A DNA stretch of 64,000 nt from Eleusine coracana subsp. coracana (lineage: Eukaryota; Streptophyta; Magnoliopsida; Poales; Poaceae): the NCBI GenBank assembly GCA_032690845.1, contig CM064432.1, forward strand, positions 58,588,071 to 58,652,070. The letters are read 5' to 3'. Position numbers and translations under genes: made by a program. The notes under the pieces are model-generated. The model was given only the letters and a program-made list of their open reading frames with translations. It made no database searches and was not told the DNA's origin. Of the stretch, positions 10,970 to 22,002 are shown one piece after another (positions within the stretch are counted from its first letter, which is position 1; every line of letters begins with the position of its first letter).

Positions 10970-12205
10970 TGCGAAATTATTTCCGGCCAACTACTCCCAC
11001 ACCTCACAAGTGACTAGTCGCGTTGAACAATCGTCCCTAGGCGACCCGGGGGTAGAGCGACCATTTTCCGAGAGATGTTTGATGTTAACGTCACAGCTTA
11101 CTTTCCTCCTCTTCCAGCTGACCCAGCTCCTTCGTTGAACGGGTGCAAGTCAACTTGGGGTGCTGCGCGAGCCGCCGAGCACAACCGAATGGAAATTGCG
11201 TGGTGAGGTTCGTTCCAAGGGAGCCAATGACCCTATTCTCCCAACACGAGGATAGGCGCTAGTTCCGCCTGGATTCATTTTTACTCTGGACGTTTGGAGG
11301 TGCAGAGAGATAAATAATCGTGTGCTTCTCTCGTGTGATGGATGCGGTAACTAATTGACGTCGGGGATGGCAACTACTCACACGCAAAACCTTGATGATT
11401 TCCGCCCTGGTATTAATTTTTTGCAGAACCAGTGCACTGCACCGAGTTGCCAGTTGCCAGGTTCATCTCCCTCGTTCACACGGAGCCATCCGCCCGGTCG
11501 GTCGGTTCACCGAACGTATCATGTGCCCGGGTGGCCGGGTTGGGTACCCTGCACCGCGCCGGAGGGGACGCCCATAGCGCGGGAACGTGTTCCCGCCATC
11601 CCTTCGAGCGCGCCACTCGTCGGCTCATCGCCGCGTCCGTCAGGAGAAGTGAGTCTCCGGTTACCACTGAGCTGAGCTTGTAAAAAGAGAACTGTTGTCT
11701 TGTTTTTCAATGAGAAAATTCAGGTGGGGATTTCACCCCTACCGTAGCTTCCTTAAAAAAAAAAAATCTCCGGTTACCGTACCCCCACTCCATTGAGCCG
11801 ACTCCGTCGTCTTTTGCGAGCGCGCGATCGCGCCAGCCTCCAAGAGCGTTGGTGCGAGCTCGCTCGTCTTCCCTGCGGTGTTGGTGGTCTACTCGGCGAC
11901 GTGGACTCCTTGATCTGTTGATCCCGGGATGCTGCATCGGTGGTGGTCTAGTTGAAGTTTGGAATTGGGAGCGCGTGGCCGGTGGCGCACGGTCCAACTG
12001 TTCCAGAAACGCCGGCCCGGGACGAGGTCGAAGCTGGTGCCGGCCGCAACGAAGAGCAATTGTCAGACGTTGCGGAAACAGAGGCCATTGTCCGCGGGCA
12101 GTGTGCCTTAACTCGGTCAGATCAAAGTTTCGAGGCCATTGTCCGAGGTCAAGCATGTGTTTCGCTTTTCCTACCCTGCTTGCTTTTAGGCGTGCAATAG
12201 TGTGC
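10970..12205. repeat. Block Y, copy 1 (segmental repeat)
   Basis: Matches 14,700-15,720 over GCGTTGAACAATCGTCCCTA, AGAGCGACCATTTTC, CTCTTCCAGCTGACCCAGC and, near 12,000, GTTCCAGAAACGCCGG then GAGGTCG(A/C)AGCTGGTGC. Matches 25,260-25,672 over GATGGCAACTACTC and the following 100 bp. A 101-bp LINE tail interrupts this copy at 11,666. No coding function seen. Confidence 0.65.
11666..11766 (+). mobile_element. 5'-truncated LINE 3' end
   Basis: A 101-bp insertion ending in a run of A and flanked by a perfect 12-bp target duplication, TCTCCGGTTACC, at 11,654-11,665 and 11,767-11,778. Its body contains TTCAGGTGGGGATTTCACCC, which resembles the 3' ends of grass L1-type LINEs. Poly-A plus a long duplication indicates target-primed reverse transcription. 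Confidence 0.7.
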
Positions 12206-12371
12206 TAGTAGTACAGCGCTGCTACGAAGATGTCTTTGCCTTTGCATGCCACGGTTTATTCTCTACTTGCGGGCTGGATTAGTTTGGACATCAGCCTATT
12301 GTACCTCTTTCAGTCCAGTTTTGGAATGCGACATGACCTCTTTTTATATAAAAACTGTAATCCCAAATTTC

Positions 12372-12592
12372 AATCAACTGAAATTAGAAGAACTTTCAAT
12401 CGATTGCTTTGACACGGGCTTTGTATTTTTTTTGTTTTTTTGTTATTTATTTATTTATAAGATTATTTGTATTAATTAGTATTATGTATAGAGTATAGAA
12501 ATTTTTTGTCTTTTTATATCCATTGGATCTAGATCCAAGGGCTAAAAGCGTTGATTGAAAGGAACACCTATTTTCAATCGATTGAAAATTAC
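12372..12592. mobile_element. Small inverted-repeat element (MITE-like)
   Basis: The left end contains TTTCAATCAACTGAAATTAG and the right end TTTTCAATCGATTGAAAATT. The right end reads as an imperfect inverse of the left, around an AT-rich core. The element at 43,056-43,216 has related ends. No clear target duplication, so borders are approximate. Confidence 0.45.
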
Positions 12593-12699
12593 ACGCTCTT
12601 ATATAAAAAAACTCTTTTTCTGATAAATCATAAACTCCCTTTATTTTTTTTAAAAAAATAAATACCTAGTCCTAATGTCAAGAATAAATATCAGAGGGA

Positions 12700-13262
12700 G
12701 TATTTTAGTACTCGGACAGCCAATGAATTGCTACTCCTAATGGTCTCAAATAAAGAAAAAAGATTGGAGACATGATAGAAGAATGAATACTTTCGATTCC
12801 AAAACTTTTCTGTCAGCATGTCGTGTAATATAGGCAGTATAATATTGAAAAAAATCAAGTCAACATGAATTATTCTGAGCTTATGTACCTCAAACACGTT
12901 GTATGTTAACCACAAAATAATCAGACTGGCCGACGTGGCCACGTTAATCAGCAATAATTCATCGTTCCGGTGTATTCTGAATTTCTAATCTCCTGCACGC
13001 GTCGCGTCCGTAGCGGCTTCACCAACCGGAATATTTCCTCTTGCTTGAAGCCACTGACCCGGCGGACGGAGCAAACAGCACGCTTGCTAATTGTTTGTTC
13101 TCCGTCGCTGTATGTCATCTGTAGTTTAATTTGATCGTGCACAGTACGTGTTACAAGTGTCAGTACTCTTCTTGCCGGCTCAACTTTTTTTTTTTTTGAG
13201 ACGCTTGCCGGCTCAACTTTGGATTACTTGTCCACGCAACTAGACATGGATTTTTTTTTTCT
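12700..13262. repeat. Block Z, copy 1 (segmental repeat)
   Basis: Matches 23,170-23,700 along its length: TTTAGTACTCGG, CTACT(C)CTAATGGTCT, TTTCCTGTCAG-like, CACAAAATAATCAGAC, ACGTTAATCAGCAA, ATCGTTCCGG, CCTCTTGCTTGAAGCCA and CTTGCCGGCT. In unit 2 this block follows the carrier's upstream DNA directly, which anchors the two units. Confidence 0.75.
13188..13203 (-). mobile_element. 16-bp poly-T insertion with 17-bp target duplication
   Basis: Ten T plus GAGACG lie between two perfect 17-bp copies of CTTGCCGGCTCAACTTT (13,171-13,187 and 13,204-13,220). The paralogous site at 23,652-23,668 has one copy and no insert, so it shows the empty site. On the minus strand the insert reads CGTCTC then poly-A, like the very end of a LINE. 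Confidence 0.75.
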
Positions 13263-13374
13263 GCAACGCACGCAACAGGCACCTTAATTCAGCTACGCAG
13301 CTGTCCTGGTCTAAATAAAGAGAGCTACTAGTAATTACGGTTTCACGCGTCCTGAACTCTTGATTAGTGGACGT

Positions 13375-14370
13375 GAGGCAAAGAAGAAATCTTCAGACCA
13401 AACGTGCCCGTTTTAGACTTGGTTTCGCATCAAGAAAGTCACCATGACATTTATAGATCGGCATGCAGTAACCACTTCCTTGACTCTGTGCACACCAGCC
13501 TGGGTATACAGTTCACACGGCCTGTGCATTTATATAGTCAAAATGTTGCTCCACAATCGCTGATGTTGGATTAATGTGCAGTGACATCTCCGATGGCAAC
13601 TAGCCCTCAGCTGGTAGAATCTGCATCGAGGGTTTCCCGGGCGCGGTAGTCAGGCACAGCCTCGACCGGTTGTTTACCGTGCACAACAACTAACATCACG
13701 CCCACTCGACGTTGGCGAGACGTGTGCCAGTCCCACGCCACGACGCCGCCACCAAACTCGAAGTCGAACCAGCCTTCTCTGGCTCAAGGCTGCGAGCGAG
13801 ATCGTTTCGCGAGGCTCGTGCGACGCCGCCGGCCCGTGTGAAGACTGACGAGTTTGCCGCGTTTGGACTCCGTCTGCCATGTGGATTCCCGACTCCCTGG
13901 ACCGGGAAATAATGACGGAGATGGTCAGATCGGTGGTGAACTTGGACTAGCAGAGTAGGCTGAGTAGCAGTAGTATAGTTGGAGGTAGTTGGTTGGAACC
14001 GTTCCAGAAACGCGGGGGCGAGGTCGTAGCTGGTGCGGGCTGCAACGGAGTACTAGTTGTAGCACTACAGCAAATTCCCAGCAAAGTCATTGTACTGCCC
14101 GAGTAGTGTGCATTAAGTGCGTGCTTTACACGCGATCAGAAGAAATGCAGGACTAGTACTTTTTGGTAATTACTAACACTTGGATCAAGTCGGCATGCTT
14201 TTGTTTGCTCTGCTAGCTTTTCGACACGGTGTTGTGTGATGCTAGTACTCCTGCCACTTTAAGCTGAGTTCTGTGAGTTTGTCCTTCACGAGGTATTTGT
14301 ATAGTGTTTAAAAATGAAAAAAGCAAACTGATTTTGAGATAGTGATCTCCGAGGTCAGTGGAGAACGCGG
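13375..14370. repeat. Block X, copy 2 (segmental repeat)
   Basis: Matches 9,738-10,735, including TTACCGTGCACAACA at 13,673, GTTCCAGAAACGCGGG near 14,001, GCTGGTGCGGGCTGCAACG, TTAAGTGCGTGCTTTACA and GATCTCCGAGGTC. With copy 3 it shares the TGGGTA(TA)CAGTTCACAC step. No conserved frame. Confidence 0.65.
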
Positions 14371-14699
14371 AGGAGCGCAAGCAACTTATGCTTAACTGGT
14401 TCTGGTTGTAGCCTATTGGTTGCAAGCTAGGCTTAGCTTAGATTATTATATTCATTGTAGTGGAACTAATTCACCTATCTTAAAATATCATATTTGACAC
14501 TAGTATTACATTGACGGCGTTTTTATTTCCTCACTGAAAGGTGACATCTCTTCTATGGCGACTTCGTGAAGGTTAAAATCAAATTGTCCCATTCTTTTGG
14601 AGACGCTTATAGGGAATCAAGAGAACACTTGTTTCCCTATAGTCTATCTATACTGATGAAATAAGTGACTTACAGTATTATGCCCCCAAATTACAGCGT

Positions 14700-15720
14700 A
14701 GTACTAGTGAAATCATGAGCACTGATCATGACCAACTCACCGGTGCCCGGCCCGGTCCACTCGCATACAAATTTGTGTTTCAGAAACAAGCTGGGTTGCA
14801 CGTGACAAACCAATATGCCCGCGTTGAACAATCGTCCCTAGACCATGGGGGGCAGAGCGACCATTTTCGTTTGGCAGGTGCTTTTTCTTTCCACAAAGAT
14901 CTTTGCGAGACGTCAAACGTCAGAGCTTACTTTCCCGCTCTTCCAGCTGACCCAGCCAGCTCCACCGTTGAACGGGTGAAAGTCAGCTTGACCGCTCGTT
15001 CCAGGGGAGCCAATGCAAGAAGGAACCCGATGACTCTCCAACTCCAAGGATCGGCGGCGCTACTTCCGCCTGGACCCAGCCTCAGCTCGGCGCCAGTTGT
15101 TGCCGTGCACAGCGTCCAGCTTGTTACTACCACTTACCGGAGTATAGGTCCATTTCCCTCGCGCAGACGGAAATCGTCCGCTCGGTTCACTCAACTTATC
15201 GCGTACCCGGGGGCTTCCTGCACCGCGCCGGCAGCGACGCAGAGTAGAAGAGCGGGACCGCGTTCCTGCATTCCTCGCGCCACTCGTCGCCGCGTCCGTC
15301 GCGCCACTCCAAGTCGGCCGACGCCGCCGTCGCCTCGTGCGCCAGCTCCAAGAGCGTTGGCGCGAGCTCCCTGGTTTCCCTCATCACGAAGTCCGTTCGT
15401 TGACCCCGTCTGTGCATGTGACGCGGGCTCCCTGGATGGACCCTGGAACGCTGGAGCTGGACGCAAGTAGTAAAGTGCGACTAATTTGAAAACTTTTGAA
15501 GGTTTGGAACTTGGAAGCGCGTGGCCGCCGGTGACGCAGGGTCCAAACTGTTCCAGAAACGCCGGTCCGGGACGAGGTCGCAGCTGGTGCAGGGGAGAGC
15601 GACGTGACGAGGACGAAAGCAGACACGCGTCGCGCTGGCCTTTCGTGGCTTTACAGTTAACCTTCCCTTTCTCTTTTTTCTGTGTGTGAGCAAAATGCGG
15701 ACATCGGGACATCACGGCCA
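14700..15720. repeat. Block Y, copy 2 (segmental repeat)
   Basis: Matches 10,970-12,205 (GCGTTGAACAATCGTCCCTA, CTCTTCCAGCTGACCCAGC, GTTCCAGAAACGCCGGTCC). The 251-codon open frame over part of it (14,715-15,470) is proline/arginine-rich, is not preserved in copies 1 or 3, and is not taken as a gene. Confidence 0.65.
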
Positions 15721-15879
15721 AATCGTACTGATGAGTCTTTGACAGATTCCGAACATGTGAAAGGGATACTTAACCCGCGAAACTAAAGCTCGCGTGTGAC
15801 TTTCGGCAGATTAATTATGACGGGTGACTAATCGCTGCGCTGAATAACGCACCACACACTGTTTCCTTGATCCCGTCCT

Positions 15880-16092
15880 TTCCATGGGATTTTTGGTCCT
15901 GTAGAGCAACCATTTTTTGGGTCCGTCACATTGGACTAGTACAGGGACTCGAGTGTGGTGTGCGCAGGCTGCACGGACAGCACAGCGTTGTTGGTCCAGC
16001 CAGCCTTGGCCGAGGTTGCACCTCGAAGCCGACGAACGCAATACTACTGCCGAGTATTAGCATACGTACTGCAGTGAAATCTCGCATGTAAA
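15880..16092. repeat. Block W, copy 1 (segmental repeat)
   Basis: Matches 26,020-26,272: TTGGGTCC(G/A)TC, GTTGGTCCAGCC against GCTGGTCCAGCC, GGTTGCACCTCG against GGTGGCACCTCG, and GTACTGCAGTGA(A/G)ATC. The MITE at 16,104 follows directly. Confidence 0.65.
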
Positions 16093-16103
16093 CGATGCAA
16101 GTA

Positions 16104-16364
16104 CTCTCCTTCCGTTTCAAAATAAATTTATGTTTAGTTTTATTGATTGTGTTTTCTTCTCACTTTTACCAATGATTTTCATAAATTCGATCAACTTTAA
16201 TAATATGGTATTTATATTGTTTAGATTCAATATAAAAAATATTTTCTAAATGTATTTTCTTTTGTTGAAGTCGCATGAATTAATTATAATCATCATTGAT
16301 CAAAGTAAACAAGAAAACATAACCAATTACACTTGGAAATAAACTTATTTCAAATCAGAAGAAC
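16104..16364. mobile_element. Stowaway-like MITE
   Basis: 261 bp flanked by TA (16,102-16,103 and 16,365-16,366). The left end is CTCTCCTTCCGTTTCAAAAT. The right end, reversed, is GTTCTTCTGATTTGAAATAA, and both continue into TAAATTTAT/TAAGTTTAT-type sequence. Typical of Stowaway elements with the CTCC-TCCGT consensus. Confidence 0.75.
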
Positions 16365-16464
16365 TACATATATAAATGTGCCTTAAGCATCTGCTACGAT
16401 TTCACTAATTAAAGCCTTTTGAGATACTCTAAGGCAAGGCTAGGGGAGTAATATACTTTGACCA

Positions 16465-16849
16465 TTACTATGCATATTACCTCTAGTAATTACTGCTGGA
16501 GGTAATGCAGTAATTACTGGTAGTAATTGTAATCCAACGGTTAAGATTACTTTTCATCCTATCACTATTACTGCCAGTAATTTGAAGGAGTAATGATTTT
16601 ACTGGGATATTACTGGAAAGATAAAAATGCTGGTGACTTCAATCGCGCCTACATGTGACGGCAGCGGCGGCACCAGTGGACCCGCGAGCAGATGAACGGA
16701 AACGCATTGTGCGGATGGAGTGAAGATGTTAAGAAATTACCCCTATACCCCTAATGGCAATATAAGTAATTAAATAAATATATAAGTAAATTATATTATT
16801 ACCTCTAGACATTACCTCTAGTAATTACTGGGGGTAATATGCATAGTAA
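16465..16849. mobile_element. MITE-like element with TTACTATGCATATTACC ends
   Basis: The termini TTACTATGCATATTACC and, inverted on the right, GGTAATATGCATAGTAA are perfect over 17 bp, followed by related CTAGTAATTACT blocks. Several internal TAATTACTG motifs repeat. The core near 16,640-16,730 is GC-richer. No target duplication could be fixed. Confidence 0.65.
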
Positions 16850-17177
16850 AACTGCTCTATACTTTTTGAGTAGAAAATTATCCTTGGTGGACATGGGGAG
16901 TAGTATTAACAGTGAAAAAGTCAAGAATGTCCTTGCTCCAAGTCAAAAGATGCTGGCACTCTCTTTGGTTTTACTACCTTTTGGTCTTTTCTTACTCTTT
17001 TATTTTGCAAACATGTCGGTCGCATGAGCGAGACAAGAAAAAATTCCAGAACTTCATGTGGATTTGTACTGAAAAAATAGAAGCAAAAAGATGCTGAATA
17101 ATCTTCTTCTTTTTTTTTTGCATCTTTTTTTTCCCTAGAAGGTGGAACATCGAAAGTTGAAAGATATACCTGGAAAA

Positions 17178-17350
17178 GTTACCCCTACAACTTATCGTAA
17201 ATCCAACCTCAGAAGTAACCCCACACGATAGCCAGCCACATTGAACAATCATACCAGAACCACAACGACCCCATCCTTGCAGCCTCTTCGTTTGTTGATT
17301 TTTTGGACTTTCCGGTGGGATTTCATTTCCTTGCAGTAAAATGACCATCT
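17178..17350. repeat. Block V, copy 1 (segmental repeat)
   Basis: Resembles 28,249-28,405: CCCCTAC, CG(A/T)AGCC(A/G)G, TTGAACA(A/G)TCG/TC, then GGGATTTC(A) or GAGATTTCCATGGGGTAAA against TTGCAGTAAAATGACCAT. More diverged than blocks Z and W but in the same order. Confidence 0.45.
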
Positions 17351-18508
17351 TAAACTTTTTTGTCGCAGATAACTTTATTAAATTAGCCCATCATCTCGTG
17401 CACCTCCACATACTAGCTATTATAATTTTGAAAAACATGTACATATTGTAGAGGACCCAGGGACAAAGCTACAACTTGGCATCGGTGTGAGCTGACACCC
17501 ATGAATTTCTGAAAATGCAGTGTAAATTACTGCTCAAGCACTATTAACAACACTAATGACACCGGTAAAAAATGAAGCTGACCCATTGAACTTCAGCGCT
17601 GGCTTCGCCCTTGAGAGGAACTTCATGATGAACATGTGAAAGCAAATGATTAAGTTTAGTTGATTGTAAATAGAAATTAAATGAAACTATATTATTCAAT
17701 CTCCTCTCCATATTTTTAGGCTTGCAAATTATAGTTATTAAAGGCAACAAAATGTATTATGTGCAAGCTCCACATGTTGTTATATGATAAATTAGAGGCG
17801 ACAAAATGTATTATGTGAAAGAATTACAATTTGGATGGATAGCATCCCATTTATCAAATTAATTTGGAACTTTCAGTTTCTTTTGTCTATTTTCTCCTGT
17901 CAAACACCAATATATATCTTATTATCATTCTCTCATTTCATAGATGCTTCTTTCAATACATTTTGGCCAAAAAAAAAAGAGAGAAGAAAATAAAGAAGAT
18001 TTGGCGTTCTCTAATATATGCCTATTGAATTCGGAAGATTGTGTGGGATCCATATTGGTGAGGTTATATTGCCTGGTTTATGAAGAATGGTATTTTAAAA
18101 AACAAATGGAAAATAGGACCTAAACAATGATGAATATAAATTTAATCAATAAATCTTAAATATACTCTTACTCTCATGATAAAAGGATTTGTATCAATTC
18201 AGACAATTAATTCAAAAATAAAATGAGATGAGCTTTCTATCATATTTCAAAAATAATTTAAAAAGAAAGATAAATAGTGTAGAAATAATAAAAAGAAAAA
18301 CATTAAACAAATTTTCAAAAATAAAACAAAATACTCTATAATGTCTAAAAACATTGACTAAAACAAATCTCAAAGAAGCACCATCGCCATTGTTGGAAGG
18401 CCTATCTGAGCAAGGATAATGCTAGACAACAAATGCAAGAGGGTTGGATACTTGGATGTAATAACCAAGAGGAGAATACGTAGAGAAAACATTTTATATG
18501 TAAACAAT
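17351..18508. other. AT-rich intergenic, no gene seen
   Basis: Only short frames; no domain, RNA gene or clear repeat border. It lies inside duplication unit 1 and has no counterpart between blocks V and 3' module in unit 2, so it probably contains inserted elements. Confidence 0.4.
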
Positions 18509-19280
18509 ACTAGCAAAGTATCCGTGCGTTGCTACGTACATTTAACTATAATATTTTTTATCTAATTAAATGAAACGCTGGAAATTGTTATTGTCTCCAT
18601 TCCCTCCGTTGCATATCGTGCTCATTTATCCTTCATGCACACAGGGACATTATTCGTGGCATCCATGGTTGCGAATGGCTCGCCTTGAGGCTGACATCAG
18701 CTCTATCCACTTGATACTTATAGGAGTAAAGTTAAAACTCAAATATAGTATGTTGAATGGTACTCAAGTTTCTTTTTCCTTTATTTATTTATTATATTGA
18801 ACCAGACTCAGTTTTATTTTCTTTTTCTTTTATGTTGATCATGTGCCACGCTGTCAACACAAAAACAAATACCAAATGTCCTAATGACGAGTTGATGACT
18901 TCTATAGATAAAAAGTTTATATACAAACAGGACATCAAACTAAACCAACACAAATATGAAAGCTGCAATTGTAGCTAGGTTGCAATGCTTATCCCGTGAT
19001 GACTGTTAGACTATATATGCAAGGTTTGGATTGTTTTTCCTGACTCAATCCGTGTTTTGTAGATTTTCTCTTATCTGGAGTCCGAGGGTAGAAACTGACT
19101 CAAACTCCTTTTCTCTTTAGGAACCGACTCACACTCGTTCCTTACCTGATTTACCTTTTTCTTTTTTCCTTTACCTGATTGGATTATGGTTTACCTAATT
19201 GACTAAAACATCACGGACTGGTGGGGGCAGGATAACAAAGCGGACGATCTCACCTCATTTAATAGAGTGTAGAGATTTAT
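18509..19280 (+). repeat. Dispersed repeat starting ACTAGCAAAGTATCCGTGCG
   Basis: It begins ACTAGCAAAGTATCCGTGCG and ends near ACCTCATTTAATAGAGTGTAGAGAT. The segment 26,801-27,500 has the same two ends in the same orientation and a similar length. I know such sequence as a common grass repeat but cannot assign its class; no coding capacity is visible. Confidence 0.5.
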
Positions 19281-19624
19281 TTGAAGAATGTCACAACCTA
19301 GGTCCGAGAGGGCCATGGCCCCTATAGGTCAAGAGAAGCTTTGCTTTTGTAGTTGTGTAATGACATAAGTGTACTGATGTTTGCATACCTAGCCACCTAG
19401 GTAATGATATTTCGCTAAGTTTTCATGCACTATAGATTCCATTTGGAGAAATAAACTTCCTACCTACAATGCTTTTCTATTGATGAAGTTTCTATTGCAT
19501 AATTCTTCTCATATATCTTTCTCATTCCTTAACACATCAAATAAAGTTATACGTTTCCTACCCAAATATTTCATGTTGAATTTTTTATGACTGTCAAGGA
19601 GAGTAATTTAGAAGTAGATATTAT

Positions 19625-19848
19625 GTGTACTTAAGACTATTTTTATAGCACCAAATATGAATTATTTAGACCATAATTTGATCTAATGGTGAATATATCT
19701 TGTTATTGTGTTGTATGACATTTTTTTAAATTTTTTGTGTACTTTAGACTATTTTTATAATGTCAAAGATGGATTATTTAGATCATAAATCGATCTAATC
19801 ATGAATATATCTTGTTATTCTATTGGACGATATTTTCTAAATTTTCCT
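19625..19848 (+). repeat. Diverged tandem duplication, period 112 bp
   Basis: Two copies (from 19,625 and 19,737) share GTGTACTT, AGACTATTTTTATA, GATTATTTAGA-like, GATCTAAT and GAATATATCTTGTTATT in order. Confidence 0.7.
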
Positions 19849-20069
19849 GATTAACATGGAGGACTAAAAAATAGCATTATTAATTAGTAAATATACGATT
19901 GCTTTTGAGAGAGTAAGAGCTGGCGCTGGACTGTTTCCACATGTTTTCTTATCTGCATCAGTATAGACAATGTTTTGGATAAATGTATTAACGTTTACAT
20001 GTTGAAGGAAATTATTTTCCATCATTCGCACGCAACACCGTGCCCTGATCTCTGAGAGGCCAAATTAAA

Positions 20070-20650
20070 AATATGCGGGGGTCAAGTCAAAAGGCTGTAT
20101 TTTTGTATATCACATCAATAGATAAGGGTCCCGTGCTTCGAGCAATGCAGGAAACAGTCATGTTTGGCCCTTGGCTCCATGATTTCAGTTGCAGAAACAA
20201 CACGAACTGGGAAAGAGTCGTGCTTGGCTTTTGATCTCCACACATGGGCATGCATTTACTTGTACGTTCACGCCTTTCGGTGAACCGCAGGGACGTGCTC
20301 CCTCAAAAAAAAAAAAAAAGAGAACGTGCTACAGTTTTGGTGTTTTAGTGAACCAAATGCTTTAGTTGCTGACTAAGTTCGCCGAACCGGGCCTGATGAG
20401 AATTGAATCGTTCGCGCGCTCAGTCCTGTTTATGTGTTCCAGTGTTCGCCCAACTGAATGGGAATTAAATCATCGCGATCGATCGTGTTTCATCGAAGCT
20501 CTATCATTGTACAGTGGGCAGTAGGCACGTTTTGTTTCGTGCACCACAGCCCAGGAAGGAACAATTGTTTATGTTGGCCAAATTAAACACGCACCGCACA
20601 CGTGCGTCTGCATGTCAGCCTCGCCAATCTCCTGGTCTCTCCCGCTCGGC
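20070..20650. repeat. 3' module at the duplication junction, left copy
   Basis: Matches 28,655-29,170 step by step: GTCAAGTCAA, TATTTTTGTAT, CGTGCTTCGAGC, TTCAGTTGCAGAAA, ACGCCTTTCGGTGAACC, AAGTTCGCC, GGGAATT(A/G)AAT, ATCATTGTA(C/G)AGTGGGCAGT, TTTCGTGCACCAC and GCATGTCAGC. It ends about 95 bp past the stop of DIC copy 2, where similarity to the DIC copy 1 3' side begins. It therefore marks the junction of the two tandem units. Confidence 0.75.
20300..20323 (+). mobile_element. 24-bp poly-A insertion with short target duplication
   Basis: CCCTC, fifteen A and GAGA lie between two copies of ACGTGCT (20,293-20,299 and 20,324-20,330). The paralogous stretch near 28,826-28,838 lacks it. It has the same make-up as the insertion at 13,188. 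Confidence 0.55.
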
Positions 20651-20735
20651 ATGTCAGCAAGTGTCGGTGGTAGTGGTAATACGGTGGTGGTCGCTGTGTT
20701 GTTGTCGTCATCGTCGCCGGCGACACCAACAGTCC

Positions 20736-21713
20736 TTAAAATTCCATGCCCTTGAAGACCTTGCGCACCTGCTCCAGCGTGACGAAGAGCACGATGGTGA
20801 AGGGTCCCTGGCGCATCACGGTGGGGATGAACCCCTTGTACAGCGCCATGGGTCCCTCGGCCCGCACGGTCTTGAGCGCGCAGTCGATGGCGCCGGCGTA
20901 CGGCGGCGGCGCCCCGGGCTCCACCTTCATGTTCATCATCCTCGTCTTGATCACGTCGACCGGGTTGGACCCCGCCGCGGCCACGATGCCGGCGGCGAAA
21001 CTGGCCGTCACGTGCGTGGCCAGCCCGTCGGACCCCGCGCCGCGGTATTCGAGAATGGCCTCCTTGGCCTGGTCGTACGTGGCCAGCTGCGACGCCGTGA
21101 CGATCATGGCACGGTTGATCGTCAGTGAGGAACCACGCCACAGGCTGCGCACGCCCTCGTTGTTCACCATCTGTTTGATGGCGTCCCCGACGCCCTTGTA
21201 GTTGCGGCGCTCGGCGAGGGGGAGCCGCCCGTCGGCCTGCATCCGGACCATGGCCACGTCGGCCGGGTTGCCCACGGCGGCGCCGATGCCGCCGGCGAGG
21301 AGCCCGGCGGCGATCTTACGGTGGAGCGGCAGGACGCCGCCGTTCTCCTTGGTCCACTTCGTCTTGAGGATGTCGTAGAGGCCCATACGCGTGGTGGAGT
21401 AGAGCGTCTGGCGGAGCATGGTGGCCGACACGCCGGAGAAGAGGCCCGCGGCGCCCTCGGAACGCAGGATCTGCGCGCCGACGGCGAGCGGCCCGGGCTT
21501 CTTGGGCGCCACCGGGATGTCCTGGTGCAGCGGGATCGACACGGTGTGCGTGCCGCCCGTGAACGCCAGCCCCGTGCGCAACGCCGGCTGTGCCGCCGCC
21601 GCCGCGGATTCTCCCTGCAGCTGCATGCGGACCTTGATGAGGTCGAGCGGGTGGGTGGAGCAGCCGGCGACGATGGAGGCGATACCGCCCTCGACGAATC
21701 CCTTGACGCCCAT
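20736..21713 (-). CDS. DIC: Mitochondrial dicarboxylate carrier (DIC/UCP-like), copy 2
   Basis: An intronless 325-residue gene, roughly 90% identical by eye to the carrier at 5,842-6,819. The three carrier signatures PLDLIKVR (22-29), PADVAMVR (150-157) and PVDVIKTR (251-258) are intact, as is the rest of the three-repeat fold, so it should be functional. Most differences sit in the first matrix loop (about 41-65), where copy 1 has five histidines and this copy has IPLHQ; elsewhere substitutions are few and conservative (V/I, K/R, D/E). Same start context as copy 1 (GCACGCAATGGG). It shares TATA box, uORF and upstream blocks with copy 1, but its 3' flank from about 95 bp beyond the stop is different DNA brought in by the duplication, so polyadenylation and 3' control may differ. 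Role: inner-membrane exchange of dicarboxylates, by family. Confidence 0.95.
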   Translation of the reverse strand: MGVKGFVEGGIASIVAGCSTHPLDLIKVRMQLQGESAAAAAQPALRTGLAFTGGTHTVSIPLHQDIPVAPKKPGPLAVGAQILRSEGAAGLFSGVSATMLRQTLYSTTRMGLYDILKTKWTKENGGVLPLHRKIAAGLLAGGIGAAVGNPADVAMVRMQADGRLPLAERRNYKGVGDAIKQMVNNEGVRSLWRGSSLTINRAMIVTASQLATYDQAKEAILEYRGAGSDGLATHVTASFAAGIVAAAGSNPVDVIKTRMMNMKVEPGAPPPYAGAIDCALKTVRAEGPMALYKGFIPTVMRQGPFTIVLFVTLEQVRKVFKGMEF

Positions 21714-21885
21714 TGCGTGCTTGCTCCTTGTTGAGATTTCCCTCCCTCTTTTAATACCAGGAGAAGATGTGGATTGGAGTCGAGGCCAAAGATCCCGAAG
21801 AAGGAAAGCTCAAGAAAGCAAAACGGAAACTAAAACAAAACAAGGGGAAGGAAAGATTAGCTAGCTTGAAATTTGGAGAGAAAAG

Positions 21886-21915
21886 CTATTGTTGCCGGTA
21901 GGAGCTGGGGCACAT
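21886..21915 (-). promoter_or_regulatory. Upstream ORF of nine codons in DIC copy 2 leader
   Basis: Reads MCPSSYRQQ and stops with TAG. It matches the uORF of copy 1 (MCPSSNWQQ, TAA) with no indel, 170 nt before the carrier ATG and downstream of the TATA box. Confidence 0.55.
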
Positions 21916-21992
21916 ATCTCACTGGAGACCAGGAGTTGGAAATAGACGAGTGTGGGACGACGCTCGTGCTTCTCATGCTGGCAGGGGAAACG

Positions 21993-22002
21993 CTATTTAT
22001 AG
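21993..22002 (-). promoter_or_regulatory. TATA box of DIC copy 2
   Basis: CTATAAATAG on the minus strand, 280 nt before the carrier ATG, identical to the motif of copy 1. The distance to the ATG is shorter here because copy 1 has gained leader sequence including the poly-C tract. Confidence 0.65.

Noticed and set aside
14715..15470. 251-codon open frame in block Y copy 2
   Set aside because: Pro/Arg/Ser-rich with no family motif, and not preserved in the homologous blocks at 10.97 and 25.26 kb.
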